64,000 nucleotides of DNA from UBA1672 sp050633505 (GCA_050633505.1 JBOEGQ010000007.1:1-64000), one strand, 5' to 3'. Positions 42,185 through 52,311 are shown, numbered from the stretch's first letter. Numbers and translations are program-made. The notes: generated by a model not told the origin, from the letters alone.

Positions 42185-43071
42185 GCAACGCCTAGTCCCT
42201 TTAGCCCAACTGTCGGACTTTGATTGTCCAGAACCTGCGCTTCTTCAGAGGCATCACTGCTCAGATCATCACCACCGGCAAAGTTCCATCCAGCAGCAGC
42301 CAATTCATTTGCCTCCGGATCATCACCTTCTTGACCTTCGGCAAGCAATGTTTCGCTTTCATTTTCAGGCTGACGCCCTTCAGGCATCTCCACCTCAGGA
42401 TCTTCACTGCGCCCACCTGCAGGAGAAGGGTCACCTTGTTCCGGGCCATCTTGCTCAGGCTCGTTCTGCGCAACATCTTGCCCTTCTTTGACTTCCTCTG
42501 TAATGCGCGACATCATGCCCATAATACCTGAAGGACCATCCATCCCCTTTTCACCAGAAAACAGCATCTGTATGATCGCGATCAGAATCTGTATTCCACT
42601 ATTATCTGTAATCCCTTGCTTAAGCTGCTCTTCCGCAGTTTGCCTACTCAAGGCGTCTTTACTACGTGTTTCTGCATCTTCATTTTGTGCAGCCGCCCCT
42701 TGCGCAGCCGCAACTGCTGCAGCGCCAGGATTCACAACACCCTGACTTACCGAAGCATCTGCATTTTGCACAGAATCAATAAGCATTTGATTGATTTCTT
42801 TAAACCCTTGCTCTCTGAGCTGCCCATCTTCAACAACAGTAACCCACGCATCACTTTCCGGCGCGTCTGTAATTTGATCTCCCGTCATAACATCTTGGAA
42901 TTGTGCCACACTTCCATCCGGTGACGTTACACGTGCATCACCACTTGCAGCATTAATTTCAACTGTTTTACCATCAATGTTTCCTAGCTCCTGAGCTATA
43001 CGCTCCATAAACTCCTGACGCGCTGCTTCCATTTCCGCAGTATTGTTGGCACCTTCTGGCTGGCTCATCAT
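42181..43071 (-). CDS. Unknown acidic, low-complexity protein
   Basis: 296 aa. The first 90 residues may fold (ARQEFMERIAQELGNIDGKT, VEINAASGDARVTSPDGS). A middle Ala-rich stretch (NPGAAAVAAAQGAAAQNEDA), one short hydrophobic helix (SGIQILIAIIQMLFSGEKG) and a long acidic Pro/Glu tail (QNEPEQDGPEQGDPSPAGG) follow. No family is recognised, and no signal peptide is seen. AAGGGG precedes the ATG. It splits pheS from pheT and runs against their direction. Confidence 0.62.
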   Translation of the reverse strand: MMSQPEGANNTAEMEAARQEFMERIAQELGNIDGKTVEINAASGDARVTSPDGSVAQFQDVMTGDQITDAPESDAWVTVVEDGQLREQGFKEINQMLIDSVQNADASVSQGVVNPGAAAVAAAQGAAAQNEDAETRSKDALSRQTAEEQLKQGITDNSGIQILIAIIQMLFSGEKGMDGPSGIMGMMSRITEEVKEGQDVAQNEPEQDGPEQGDPSPAGGRSEDPEVEMPEGRQPENESETLLAEGQEGDDPEANELAAAGWNFAGGDDLSSDASEEAQVLDNQSPTVGLKGLGVA

Positions 43072-43273
43072 TTTCCCCTTAAAAATACGACTAGAAATCT
43101 AGTTTTTTATAAATTTACCATATAGATGAAGACTAGCATATACAGCATCCATAATGCAAATATTGAATGCAGCCACAAAGGAAAGAAAAGCCTTGGAAAA
43201 CTATGCGTTTTGGGGTTAGATAGCCAAGCAAAAATCTAACAGTATGCAAATAAAGAAAAGATAAGACGATACA

Positions 43274-45664
43274 ATGAAGTTTACGATTAACTGGCTCAAA
43301 AAACACCTTGAAACTGACGCAAGTGATACAGAAATTTGCGAGATATTGACAAATATCGGATTGGAACTGGAAGAATTCGAAGATATTGCCGCAAAATTTG
43401 CACCTTTTAAGGTCGCATATGTTGAAAGCGCCGAAAAACACCCGGATGCTGATAAATTACAGGTCTGCAACGTCAAAACAGAAGACGGAACTGTTCAGGT
43501 TGTTTGTGGGGCGCCAAATGCGCGCGCCGGAATGAAGGCCATTTTTGCACCATCAGGCACATATGTCCCCGGACTTGATGTTACATTGAAGAAAAGCAAA
43601 ATCCGAGGCATTGAATCAAATGGTATGCTGGTCTCTGAAAAGGAGATGTGCCTGTCTGATGAACATGCAGGAATTATAGAGGTTGATGATAAATATGAGG
43701 TTGGAACACAAATGGCCGATATTTACGGCCTGAATGAAAAGCTAATCGAAATTGGCCTGACGCCAAACCGCGCAGATTGCGCCGGTGTTTACGGTATCGC
43801 ACGCGACCTTGCCGCCGCAGGTTTGGGAACATTGACAGAAACAAATACAACACCTGTTGAAGGCAATTTCGCCTCACCTGTAAATGTACATATCGAAGAT
43901 GACGGATGCCGTGTTTTTTATGGTCGCACGATCAAAAACATTAAAAACGGCCCATCACCACAATGGCTTCAGGATATGTTAACCCATGTTGGACTGCGCC
44001 CGATATCTGCGCTTGTTGATATCACAAACTTGATGACAATGGATTATGCACGCCCACTACACGTCTATGATGCTGACAAGCTCAATGGAGATATCGTTGT
44101 TCGAGCCACAAAAGAAGGGGAAGAGATTAATGCCCTTAATGACAAGTCATACAAAACGGTTAAAGGCGCAATTGGCATCACAGATGAAAATGGCCTCATC
44201 GGATTGGGTGGCATTGTCGGTGGAACGTCAACCGCTTGCGATGAGAACACAATAAATGTCTTTGTTGAAAGTGCCTATTTCGACCCCATGCGCACCGCAC
44301 GTGCCGGACGGGATATGAATGTCTCCAGTGATGCACGTTATCGTTTTGACCGTGGCGTTGACCCGGAATTCACACGCACCGGCCTTGAAATCGCAACACG
44401 CCTCATTCAAGAACTTTGTGGAGGTGAAGAAACCCAAATCAGTAATGTCGTCAAAGCCGGTTCTGAACCCGAATGGAAACGTAATATCGCATTCGATCCG
44501 GAATTCACGGAAAAACTGTGTGGTGTCAAAGTTACACATGATGAGCAAATCAATATCCTGCAAAATTTAGGTTTCATCGTCGATGGTAACCAAGTTACGC
44601 CGCCATCATGGCGCGGTGATGTAGAAGGCGCAGCTGATCTGGTTGAAGAAATTGTTCGCATTCACGGGTTTGATAAGATTGAGCCAATCTCCGTACGTGG
44701 CGACAGCGACGTTATACACCCCGCCGAGACGCTTAAGCTAAACCGAACACGTAAAGCACGCGCGGCCATGACATCCATCGGCCTTGATGAATGTGTAACA
44801 TGGTCTTTCATGTCTCAAGATCTGGCCAAACATTTCGGGTCTAACGATAATGCGGCGCTAACCCTTTCCAATCCGATCAGTACAGAGCTGGCGCAAATGC
44901 GTCCGTCAATCTTGCCTAACCTTATCGAAGCGGCAAGCCGAAACGCAGATAAAGGATATGCTAATGCTGCACTCTGTGAAGTCGGGCCGGTTTTCCAATC
45001 TCAAAAAGCAAACGGCCAAGATTACAGTGCCGCAGGTATTCGTACAGGTGATAAATTCACACGTAACTGGCACAAAGACACAGCGCCACGCGCCGTTGAT
45101 TTTTATGACGTAAAGGCCGACGCTCTGGCCGTATTAGAGGCATGTGGCGCGCCTGCAGCCAACGCACAAATATCCCGAGATGCGCCATCCCATTACCACC
45201 CGGGGCGATCTGGAGTGCTTCGATTGGGTAAAAACATCATTGCACAATTCGGAGAAATACATCCCGCAATTTTAGAAGAAATGGGCATTAAAGTCCCTGT
45301 AGCCGGATTTGAGATTTTCTTAGAAAACATCCCGACACCGCGCAAAAAGGGAACAACAAAACCCCTATTAAAACTTGCAACACTTCAACCCGTCTCTAAA
45401 GACTTTGCCTTTATTGTTAAAGATGATGTAAGCGGCGACAACATCATACGCGCCGCAAAGTCGGCAGATAAGAAGCTCATCACGGATGCGCAGATTTTCG
45501 ATGTGTATGATGGCAAGGGCATTGAAGACGGACATAAATCTCTGGCACTGAACATCACGATCCAACCCATTGATGCAACCTTGACCGATGAACAGATCGA
45601 AGAGATCATGAACAATGTCATTGATGCGGTATCAGGCAAGTGTGGTGGTGTTTTACGCGGATAG
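43274..45664 (+). CDS. pheT: Phenylalanyl-tRNA synthetase beta subunit
   Basis: 796 aa, full length. Domains in order: N-terminal B1 (MKFTINWLKKHLETDASD), tRNA-binding B2 OB-fold (FKVAYVESAEKHPDADKLQV, VVCGAPNARAGMKAIFAPSG), B3/B4 editing (LIEIGLTPNRADCAGVYGIA), B5 (TKEGEEINALNDKSYKTVKG...), catalytic-like B6/B7, and the ferredoxin-fold anticodon-binding domain B8 at the C-terminus (ILQPVSKDFAFIVKDD-type KLATLQPVSKDFAFIVKDD). It pairs with PheS. The 202 bp before it holds GTTAGAT (43215-43221) and ATCTAAC (43234-43240), a possible leader hairpin. Confidence 0.97.
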   Translation: MKFTINWLKKHLETDASDTEICEILTNIGLELEEFEDIAAKFAPFKVAYVESAEKHPDADKLQVCNVKTEDGTVQVVCGAPNARAGMKAIFAPSGTYVPGLDVTLKKSKIRGIESNGMLVSEKEMCLSDEHAGIIEVDDKYEVGTQMADIYGLNEKLIEIGLTPNRADCAGVYGIARDLAAAGLGTLTETNTTPVEGNFASPVNVHIEDDGCRVFYGRTIKNIKNGPSPQWLQDMLTHVGLRPISALVDITNLMTMDYARPLHVYDADKLNGDIVVRATKEGEEINALNDKSYKTVKGAIGITDENGLIGLGGIVGGTSTACDENTINVFVESAYFDPMRTARAGRDMNVSSDARYRFDRGVDPEFTRTGLEIATRLIQELCGGEETQISNVVKAGSEPEWKRNIAFDPEFTEKLCGVKVTHDEQINILQNLGFIVDGNQVTPPSWRGDVEGAADLVEEIVRIHGFDKIEPISVRGDSDVIHPAETLKLNRTRKARAAMTSIGLDECVTWSFMSQDLAKHFGSNDNAALTLSNPISTELAQMRPSILPNLIEAASRNADKGYANAALCEVGPVFQSQKANGQDYSAAGIRTGDKFTRNWHKDTAPRAVDFYDVKADALAVLEACGAPAANAQISRDAPSHYHPGRSGVLRLGKNIIAQFGEIHPAILEEMGIKVPVAGFEIFLENIPTPRKKGTTKPLLKLATLQPVSKDFAFIVKDDVSGDNIIRAAKSADKKLITDAQIFDVYDGKGIEDGHKSLALNITIQPIDATLTDEQIEEIMNNVIDAVSGKCGGVLRG

Positions 45665-45701
45665 CCACAGTAAATGCCGACAATAGAAAAAGAAGAGTAA
45701 A

Positions 45702-45995
45702 ATGCCCAACTATACTTTTAAGCTTATAGAATCAAGCGACGATGAAACATCTAGATTCAGAAATCAGTTTGTAAACATGGCCAGACAACTGGATTCTGGA
45801 CATGGTATAGATATGGAGAATAATCTGCACGATATTAATATCCCGCATATTGAGAATATTCCCGAATTTATTACACAACATTTTGGTTCTTCTATTACCC
45901 CATTGGATGAAGAACCCTTTATAAATCCTGATGGAGGCCGCCAATCCGTCATGATCACAGTGCAACCTACGTCGAATTCTGAATGTGGTCTTTAA
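45702..45995 (+). CDS. Unknown small protein after pheT
   Basis: 97 aa, acidic. The ATG has an AAGAAGAG site. Sequence: KLIESSDDETSRFRNQFVNM then EFITQHFGSSITPLDEEPFI and GRQSVMITVQPTSN. There is no Cys except one near the end and no signal. No family is recognised. It follows pheT after 37 bp, so it may be a translated operon tail. Confidence 0.5.
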   Translation: MPNYTFKLIESSDDETSRFRNQFVNMARQLDSGHGIDMENNLHDINIPHIENIPEFITQHFGSSITPLDEEPFINPDGGRQSVMITVQPTSNSECGL

Positions 45996-46002
45996 TCTTT
46001 AA

Positions 46003-47691
46003 TTACCCCTGCTCCTCCGCCAGAACATCCTTACGACTTAACTTACCGATCATGGTTTTTGGTAAAGGTTCATTGCGGAATTCGATGCGCTTGGGAATTT
46101 CCATCGGCGATATTTTATCCTTCAAGAACGCTTTCAAATCTTCAGTTGTCAGCTCCCGCCCGTCTTTTAATTTAATCCACGCCTTAACGATCTCACCACG
46201 ATTCTCATCAGGAAGTCCGGCAACAATACATTCTTCAACATTTGGATGCTTATAGATGGCCTCTTCAACATTACGCGGATAAACATTATATCCGTTCGTG
46301 ATAATCATATCTTTCAATCGATCAACGATATAGACATACCCTCTCTCATCCATAATGGCGATATCCCCGGTATGTAGGCGCACCCCCCCATCATCTGTCG
46401 GACGCAAAACCTCGGCGGTTGCCTCTGGATTATTCCAATACCCCATCATGACCTGAGGCCCACGGATACAAAGCTCACCACGTTCACCAATCAATTTTGG
46501 CGTTGTTTTATCTTCTTTATCAATGATTTCGATAATCGTTTGTGGAAGAGGTAATCCAATAGAACCTGCTTTATTCTCACCCTCCACAGGATTTGCACAT
46601 GCAACGGGGGAACTCTCGCTCAATCCATACCCCTCAATCACAACACACCCGGTTTCTTTTTCAAATTTCTTCTTTACCTGTACCGGCAGAGGTGCACCGC
46701 CTGATAAGCAGGCCTTTAATGACGATACATCATATTTTTTCCGCAAAGGAGAGTTATTAATCGCACTGTAAATCGCAGGAACAGCAGGAAACAAACTTGG
46801 CTTTTGCTTATGAATAATTTTAAGCGCACCTTCCAACTCGAAACGTGGCATTGCAATAATTTCAAATGCATTTACAACACTGAAATTCATAACAGCTGTC
46901 ATCGCGAAAACATGAAAGAACGGCAAAACACCAAGCATTTTATGCTGCCCTTCTTCCAGTTGATGGAACCATATTTTGGCTTGTGTTGCATTGGCATAGA
47001 CATTTTGATGGCTTAACATCGCGCCTTTCGGCACGCCTGTCGTCCCGCCCGTATACTGTAAGACGGCCAAATCATGGATCGGGTCAATTTCCACAGGATC
47101 AAATGCGCCATCATTTTGGATGACATCAGAGAACATAATCAAACGTCGATGCGGCTTTATCTTGACCAGCTCTTTACCCTTAAACAACGGAAATAAGATA
47201 TTCTTTGGAAATGGCAAAACATCCGTAAAAGAGCATACTATGATATGCTCCAATCGGGTTGAGTGAAGCATTTTATCCATCTTCCCGTACAGCATCTCCA
47301 GATCCAGGGTAACCACCATATTCAGTGTGCTATCTTCAATAAGGTGTACCAGTTCCTCTTCTGCATATAACGGATTAAGATTTACAACCACCGCACCAGT
47401 CATAAGAACGGCATAGTAGGACACAATATAATATGGACAATTCGGCAGAAACAGACCTATTTTATCACCCTTCTTAACACCACGCTCCTGCAAACCTTTT
47501 GCCATTTTACATGCCAAATCATACAATTCCTGCCATGTATATTTTTTTCCCAGAAAATCAAAAGCATTCTTTTGCGGGTATTTTTGTGCAGTATCCTGCA
47601 ACATCGAGAATACTGGCTTTTGCTCTATTTCCGCATACCAGCTAATCTCGGACGGATAATCAGACAACCACAAATATGTTTCTTTATTCAC
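46003..47691 (-). CDS. fadD: Long-chain fatty-acid-CoA ligase
   Basis: 562 aa from a GTG at 47691; AAGAAGG eight bases upstream fixes this start over the ATG further out. AMP-binding motif AVLQYTGGTTGVPKGAMLSH (about residue 205), VIEGYGLSESSPVACANPVE, and the hinge GDIAIMDERGYVYIVDRLKD with MIITNGYNVYPRNVEEAIY. It activates fatty acids with ATP and CoA, feeding the beta-oxidation genes at 22-30 kb and fitting fadL at 18 kb. It is alone, convergent with the gene after pheT. Confidence 0.95.
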   Translation of the reverse strand: MNKETYLWLSDYPSEISWYAEIEQKPVFSMLQDTAQKYPQKNAFDFLGKKYTWQELYDLACKMAKGLQERGVKKGDKIGLFLPNCPYYIVSYYAVLMTGAVVVNLNPLYAEEELVHLIEDSTLNMVVTLDLEMLYGKMDKMLHSTRLEHIIVCSFTDVLPFPKNILFPLFKGKELVKIKPHRRLIMFSDVIQNDGAFDPVEIDPIHDLAVLQYTGGTTGVPKGAMLSHQNVYANATQAKIWFHQLEEGQHKMLGVLPFFHVFAMTAVMNFSVVNAFEIIAMPRFELEGALKIIHKQKPSLFPAVPAIYSAINNSPLRKKYDVSSLKACLSGGAPLPVQVKKKFEKETGCVVIEGYGLSESSPVACANPVEGENKAGSIGLPLPQTIIEIIDKEDKTTPKLIGERGELCIRGPQVMMGYWNNPEATAEVLRPTDDGGVRLHTGDIAIMDERGYVYIVDRLKDMIITNGYNVYPRNVEEAIYKHPNVEECIVAGLPDENRGEIVKAWIKLKDGRELTTEDLKAFLKDKISPMEIPKRIEFRNEPLPKTMIGKLSRKDVLAEEQG

Positions 47692-47937
47692 GAAATTCAC
47701 CTTCTTGTGCACATATATTAGCTTATCACAACATCTTACAACAGATAGAGAAAAACATATGCTGCACAGCAAAAACTAGATAAGAGGATAAACTGCACAA
47801 CATCGTATCGCATGTCAGTCACAAAAATATGCTGGATTTCAGAAAAAAAATCGGGCATTATGTCTATGTTGATTTTATTCAACACCCTCTCGAGTATTCC
47901 TTACTTCTGCATACACTACACATTCTAAAGGCGTTCC

Positions 47938-48447
47938 ATGTTGCACTCTAGCGTTCAAAACCCTCCCGAAGAGAAAATATCTACGGTAAAAATGCACTTA
48001 AAATGGTTTAATGGTACCAAGGGGTTTGGGTTTCTAGTCCCCGAAGAAGGCAATTACGATGCCTTCTTGCATATTACAACACTCCAACAGGCAGGTCTGC
48101 ACTCCATCGGCGAAGGAGCAATACTGATGTGCAAGGTCTTTGAAGGCGACAAAGGCAGGCAAGTCCGTGAAGTTCTTGAGGTTCTGGACAAAGGCGCGAT
48201 GAGCACAATCCCAGAAGTAGATGAAGAAACCGGCACAATCACGATGGGTGGATTAGTTAAATGGTATAAGCCGGAAAAAGGATTTGGGTTTATTATCCCT
48301 GATGACGGTATGAAGGATGTTTTTATTCATAAAACGTTACTTGATAAGCTTGAACTTGATCAATTAGAAGCAGGTCAACGCGTACGTGTTACACTTAAAA
48401 TTGTTGATAAAGGGCGTGAAGCCGTCGATATTCAAGTGATCGAATAG
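47938..48447 (+). CDS. Double cold-shock-domain protein
   Basis: 169 aa with two CSDs. First, residues 16-86: VKMHLKWFNGTKGFGFLVPE with RNP1-type KGFGFL and DAFLHI (RNP2). Second, from about 103: GGLVKWYKPEKGFGFIIPDD with KGFGFI and DVFIHK. Linker TIPEVDEETGTI. Two-domain CSPs are common in Alphaproteobacteria and bind single-stranded RNA or DNA. The 165-bp upstream region has TGTTGA and TCAACA (about 47865-47882), a possible leader hairpin. Confidence 0.93.
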   Translation: MLHSSVQNPPEEKISTVKMHLKWFNGTKGFGFLVPEEGNYDAFLHITTLQQAGLHSIGEGAILMCKVFEGDKGRQVREVLEVLDKGAMSTIPEVDEETGTITMGGLVKWYKPEKGFGFIIPDDGMKDVFIHKTLLDKLELDQLEAGQRVRVTLKIVDKGREAVDIQVIE

Positions 48448-48574
48448 ACTATAAGCGATTGAAATATAACAAAAATCCTATCCCATCCCCGATACACAAA
48501 ATATTCATAAAATTTTAAACAAAGCCATGCTATTCTATCAAATAGTGTATAAGTGGACTGGGACAGTGTGACAA

Positions 48575-49858
48575 ATGTTTAGTTGTGTAAAATCTATTAG
48601 CCGAGACATATATAAGAACGAAGATGGCTTAACCTTGATGGAAGTATCTCTTGGTTTACTCGTGGTTAGTATACTCGCACTCCCCCTATTACAGGCTTAT
48701 AACGTCGAAATTCGTCAACGAACAATTTCAAACACACAAGGGGCCCTCGCCCAAATCGAAGATTCCATGAACCATTACTTCCTAAGTGGTAATGGTGAAT
48801 ACCCTTGCCCGGCAAGTGTTAGCCTTGGTGAGGATGATCCCGGATTTGGAGAAGAAGGTGACTGTACCTTGGCAAATATCAGGCTGTGTACAGATCCATT
48901 ATGGTCAAGCACAGAAGGCATTTGCAAAACAGAAGACGCACCAACCGCGGTCATTATCGGCTCAGTTCCTTTTGCCGAATTGAAAATGCAACAAGAACAA
49001 ACACTGGATTACTGGGGCAACAAAATCCTTTATGCTGTTAGCTTCCCACAAACAAATCAGGCAGTATATACAATCGGTGGCGGGACAATCACGGTAAATA
49101 CTGTTGATGACCCCGTTGATGTGGCAAATGGCAGTGCAGACGGGATACCTGATGCGCTTACCAACCCCTATGATATTTTTATGTTTTCAACTGGCGCAAC
49201 CGGATTGGGCGGATATTCAAGAAATGGAGAAAGTTTAGGTGATTGCGCAGACCCGGCAGACAGCTATGACCATGAAAATTGCGACTTTGATAATGTTTTC
49301 TTTTATGACGTAAATCCGGGTAATAAAAGTGCCGCCGCATTTGCAGAGCAAGTCGGCCCACAGTTCTACGATGATATGACACGTGGACAACAATCTGTTC
49401 CGGAATCAACATGGTTTCAACACCCTGATAATGCGGCATATACAGACGAAGATTTTGCAATGACCTTTGCCACACGTATTGGCATAGGCACACATAGACC
49501 GGGTGAGGACACAACACCAGACGAAATGCTGCATGTTGCCGGAAATATCCGTGTAGAAACAGGCACTGGAGGTAACGGTCGCCTAAAAACAGATTCCATC
49601 TGCGATGAAGATGAAGATTGTTTTGATCCGTCTTATATAACCGAAGAAGTAGATGAGATGCAATGCGATCCTGATGATGACCTATACGGAGAACAAGTCA
49701 TTAGAACCATAGGCGATAATCAAGTTCGTTGCAATGTCACCGATGGCGCAAGTGGTGGTTCAGAATTACAAATTGACACATCTGTGGTAAATGGAAGCTG
49801 TAATTTAGGAGAAAGAGCCGTGGGCTTTAATCCGAGTGGAGGAATACTATGTCTATAA
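48575..49858 (+). CDS. Large pilin-like protein A with tail-fibre-type motif
   Basis: 427 aa. A type IV prepilin leader: basic start, then DG/LTLMEVSLGLLVV, with cleavage after Gly18 and Glu at +5. The helix continues to about residue 50. The rest is a long extracellular part: GEYPCPASVSLG, SVPFAELKMQQEQTLDYWG, IFMFSTGATGLGGYSRNG, then RIGIGTHRPGE and EMLHVAGNIRVE (about 300-325), a motif known from phage tail fibres and mosaic trimer adhesins. SICDEDEDCFDPSY follows. It shares all these blocks with the two next genes. First of three genes; its stop overlaps the next start by 10 bp. Function unknown; a surface or minor-pilin adhesin is likely. Confidence 0.82.
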   Translation: MFSCVKSISRDIYKNEDGLTLMEVSLGLLVVSILALPLLQAYNVEIRQRTISNTQGALAQIEDSMNHYFLSGNGEYPCPASVSLGEDDPGFGEEGDCTLANIRLCTDPLWSSTEGICKTEDAPTAVIIGSVPFAELKMQQEQTLDYWGNKILYAVSFPQTNQAVYTIGGGTITVNTVDDPVDVANGSADGIPDALTNPYDIFMFSTGATGLGGYSRNGESLGDCADPADSYDHENCDFDNVFFYDVNPGNKSAAAFAEQVGPQFYDDMTRGQQSVPESTWFQHPDNAAYTDEDFAMTFATRIGIGTHRPGEDTTPDEMLHVAGNIRVETGTGGNGRLKTDSICDEDEDCFDPSYITEEVDEMQCDPDDDLYGEQVIRTIGDNQVRCNVTDGASGGSELQIDTSVVNGSCNLGERAVGFNPSGGILCL

Positions 49859-52296
49859 CAGTTAAAAACAACCAGTCCGGTTTTACATTGGTTGAAGCTG
49901 CCCTTGCACTTGCAATTGTCGGGATTTTAGCCGCAGCCGTGATATCCCTTTATCATCAATATCGTGTTGAAAAAGACTGGGATAACACAGAAGTCCATAT
50001 TGAACTTGCCCTCAATGAAATCGGTAACTTCCGTTCTGTATTTGGTCGCTACCCCTGCCCGGCTCCCCGTACGGCAGTTCCCGGGGATCTTGATTACGGT
50101 CTGGAAGATTGTACAGTTGGCGCTTCTGGTGCGTGCGCAAATGGAATTTGTACATATAACAGCATCATTGGTGGCGAAACCATCACACTTGGGACTCTCC
50201 CCTTTAAGACCCTAAACTTACAGGAATCAGAGGCACAAGATGGATATCTTGGTCGACTAACATATGCCGTGACCAGCAGCCTGACATCAAATACAACATT
50301 CGATATGACCGGAGGCGGCATCGGGATTGTTGGCAAAGACGGCACATCCATTATTACACCAGAAAATCGCGGTCATTTTATTGTCATTTCCCACGGCCCA
50401 AATCATGTCGGTGCATATACAAAATCTGGCATAGAAGCCAGACCATGTGCAGACGGCTCACCAACAGAACAAGAAAATTGTGATGGTAATGCAACATTCG
50501 TATCCGGTGATACCGAAACAACCCATGATGACCGCGTTGCGTTCTTTAGTTCGGTTCGTGCAACAGAATGGCAAACAACAGAAGACGACCGTACAGATAT
50601 ACACCTCAAAAGCTTTACCAACAGCGTAGCCGTTGGCGCAAATGTTACAGATGACCTTGACGGTGCAGACGAAATAACAGTGCGCAATATCGCTGGTATT
50701 CCAGACTCAGGAACTGTAAAATCAAACAACGATTTTCAGGTTGATACCCTTTGTGAAGAAGATGCAAACAGTGATGTCGACTGCTTCCAACCAAGATTGC
50801 TTTCTGGAAGCTTAGCGATTATTCCGTCAGGTGATCCTGTATATAGCAGCATCGACGGCTCCGATGACTTATACGAAGAAGGCGGCGATGGCGGCCTGAG
50901 TTGCTTAACCTCTGGGGGTAATGCACAATTCATGGTCGGGATCGGCAATAAAACCAAACGATGTGTCAATGAGATATTCCTGTCATGTCCTAATGGCGGA
51001 TTTATCAACTCAATCAGCGCAGACGGCGATGTTGTCTGTGATAACCCGCCTGAGCCAGAATGTCCGGATGAAGATGTTGTGACCTATTGTGGTACAAATG
51101 AACGCCTTGAGAATTCAGATGGATCCGGCTCCACCCCTAGCGGTGCTTATTTCTCCGTTTACTCAGGTACATGTAACATGGCACCAGTATATAATGGGGC
51201 ATATTTTGAGACTGCTGTCGCTGGCTTAGATGAAGACGGTATTAGAGCACTGGTCGACACGATAAATGCTGAAGGTACAACCGCAGAAGCCTGTGGCCCA
51301 ACACAGGGACACTCACTTGTGCGCGATTCATACCAATGTGAATCAGGGATTTGGGATCACCATCGCACACACGAGATTCGCTGGCGTAGTACATTTAGCG
51401 GTTTGAGCGTAAATGCCAGTGGTAGCTGGAACGCAGAAAGCTCTGACTGTTCCTGTACAGAAAGATACGATGTTGTTGAAGACGACTGCCCGAACGGTCA
51501 GGCCGGAACACAATATATTATCCGCAAATATCGTTGCCCGTATACGAGTAGCAATTGGACAACAGTTCACAACGACTATCAAAGCTGTGGATGTGACCCA
51601 AGTCCTATTCCAAATGAGATAAGCTGTAACAATTATTACGATGAGGTTAATGATACAACCGGAACATCCGGTCTAGAAGGTACAGTCTACCGAACATATG
51701 ACGTGACATGTGTTGATGATGTTGCCGTCACAAATGCAACCCCGACCACTGTTGATACCGACGAATGTGCCTGTAGCACCGAGCCGGATGATATAAGCCG
51801 CGTTCAGTGCGATACAGGCTTGACGAATAGCTGGACATGGTCAGGTGGTACAGAAACAGGTGTCGCAGAACTGGACGTCTACGAATGGGTCTGCCCACCT
51901 ACAACGCCTGGTGAATTACCTGATCCAGGGGATCACGAGGAAACACCATCACAAAGCTATACGCATGCTTGCACCTGTGATCACGACTTAGATGAGGAAG
52001 TCAAAGTCGATTGCCCCTCTGATCAGGATGGTCAACTAATCTATCTAAAAGAGTGGGATTGCGGCCTCGACGACTGGGAAGATGAAAGTGAATGGGAGCT
52101 AATCGGCGGAGCATGCAATAGTTGTTCCTGGCAGGCATCATCCGGCGGATCAACTTTAGAGAAATACGCCTATGGTGAACCAGTTGGTGGAAAATGTGAC
52201 TGTGGAACACCGCCTGTTGAATACTGCCATGACTATCATAGTGAAGACTTCTATGAAGTATGGACAAGTTGTCAGTGCGCAGTCCAAATTGATTAA
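49849..52296 (+). CDS. Large pilin-like protein B with Cys-rich CxC repeats
   Basis: 815 aa. Prepilin leader: NNQSG/FTLVEAALALAIVG, cleavage after Gly11, Glu at +5. The paralogous blocks are RYPCPAPRTAVPGD, TLPFKTLNLQESEAQDGYLG, FIVISHGPNHVGAYTKSG, RVAFFSS and LCEEDANSDVDCFQPRL. From about residue 530 to the end there are six to seven repeats of 40-70 residues that each contain a CxC (CSCTERYD, SCGCDPSP, ECACSTEP, ACTCDHDL, KCDCGTPP, SCQCAVQ) plus a lone Cys about 12 residues on. Such spacing suggests disulfide-linked modules outside the cell. It is the middle gene and the largest. Confidence 0.82.
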   Translation: MSITVKNNQSGFTLVEAALALAIVGILAAAVISLYHQYRVEKDWDNTEVHIELALNEIGNFRSVFGRYPCPAPRTAVPGDLDYGLEDCTVGASGACANGICTYNSIIGGETITLGTLPFKTLNLQESEAQDGYLGRLTYAVTSSLTSNTTFDMTGGGIGIVGKDGTSIITPENRGHFIVISHGPNHVGAYTKSGIEARPCADGSPTEQENCDGNATFVSGDTETTHDDRVAFFSSVRATEWQTTEDDRTDIHLKSFTNSVAVGANVTDDLDGADEITVRNIAGIPDSGTVKSNNDFQVDTLCEEDANSDVDCFQPRLLSGSLAIIPSGDPVYSSIDGSDDLYEEGGDGGLSCLTSGGNAQFMVGIGNKTKRCVNEIFLSCPNGGFINSISADGDVVCDNPPEPECPDEDVVTYCGTNERLENSDGSGSTPSGAYFSVYSGTCNMAPVYNGAYFETAVAGLDEDGIRALVDTINAEGTTAEACGPTQGHSLVRDSYQCESGIWDHHRTHEIRWRSTFSGLSVNASGSWNAESSDCSCTERYDVVEDDCPNGQAGTQYIIRKYRCPYTSSNWTTVHNDYQSCGCDPSPIPNEISCNNYYDEVNDTTGTSGLEGTVYRTYDVTCVDDVAVTNATPTTVDTDECACSTEPDDISRVQCDTGLTNSWTWSGGTETGVAELDVYEWVCPPTTPGELPDPGDHEETPSQSYTHACTCDHDLDEEVKVDCPSDQDGQLIYLKEWDCGLDDWEDESEWELIGGACNSCSWQASSGGSTLEKYAYGEPVGGKCDCGTPPVEYCHDYHSEDFYEVWTSCQCAVQID
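51448..52290 (+). repeat. Coding repeat: disulfide-type CxC modules
   Basis: Within protein B the unit CxC, 10-14 residues, C, a Y-rich strand, W/Y-x-C recurs six or seven times: DCSCTERYDVVEDDCPNG, SCGCDPSPIPNEISC, ECACSTEPDDISRVQC, ACTCDHDLDEEVKVDC, KCDCGTPPVEYC, SCQC. Units are diverged in DNA, so this is an old protein repeat rather than a recent duplication. Confidence 0.7.
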
Positions 52297-52311
52297 GAGG
52301 GTTATAAGCCA

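Noticed and set aside
43091..43110. ACTAG-AAAT-CTAGT plus T run as a terminator
   Set aside because: Five AT-rich base pairs are too weak, and the upstream gene reads the other way; no transcript would need ending here.
49179..49517. Long antisense open frames in the pilin operon
   Set aside because: Shadow frames of Asp/Gly-rich coding sequence, with no start context or recognisable domain.
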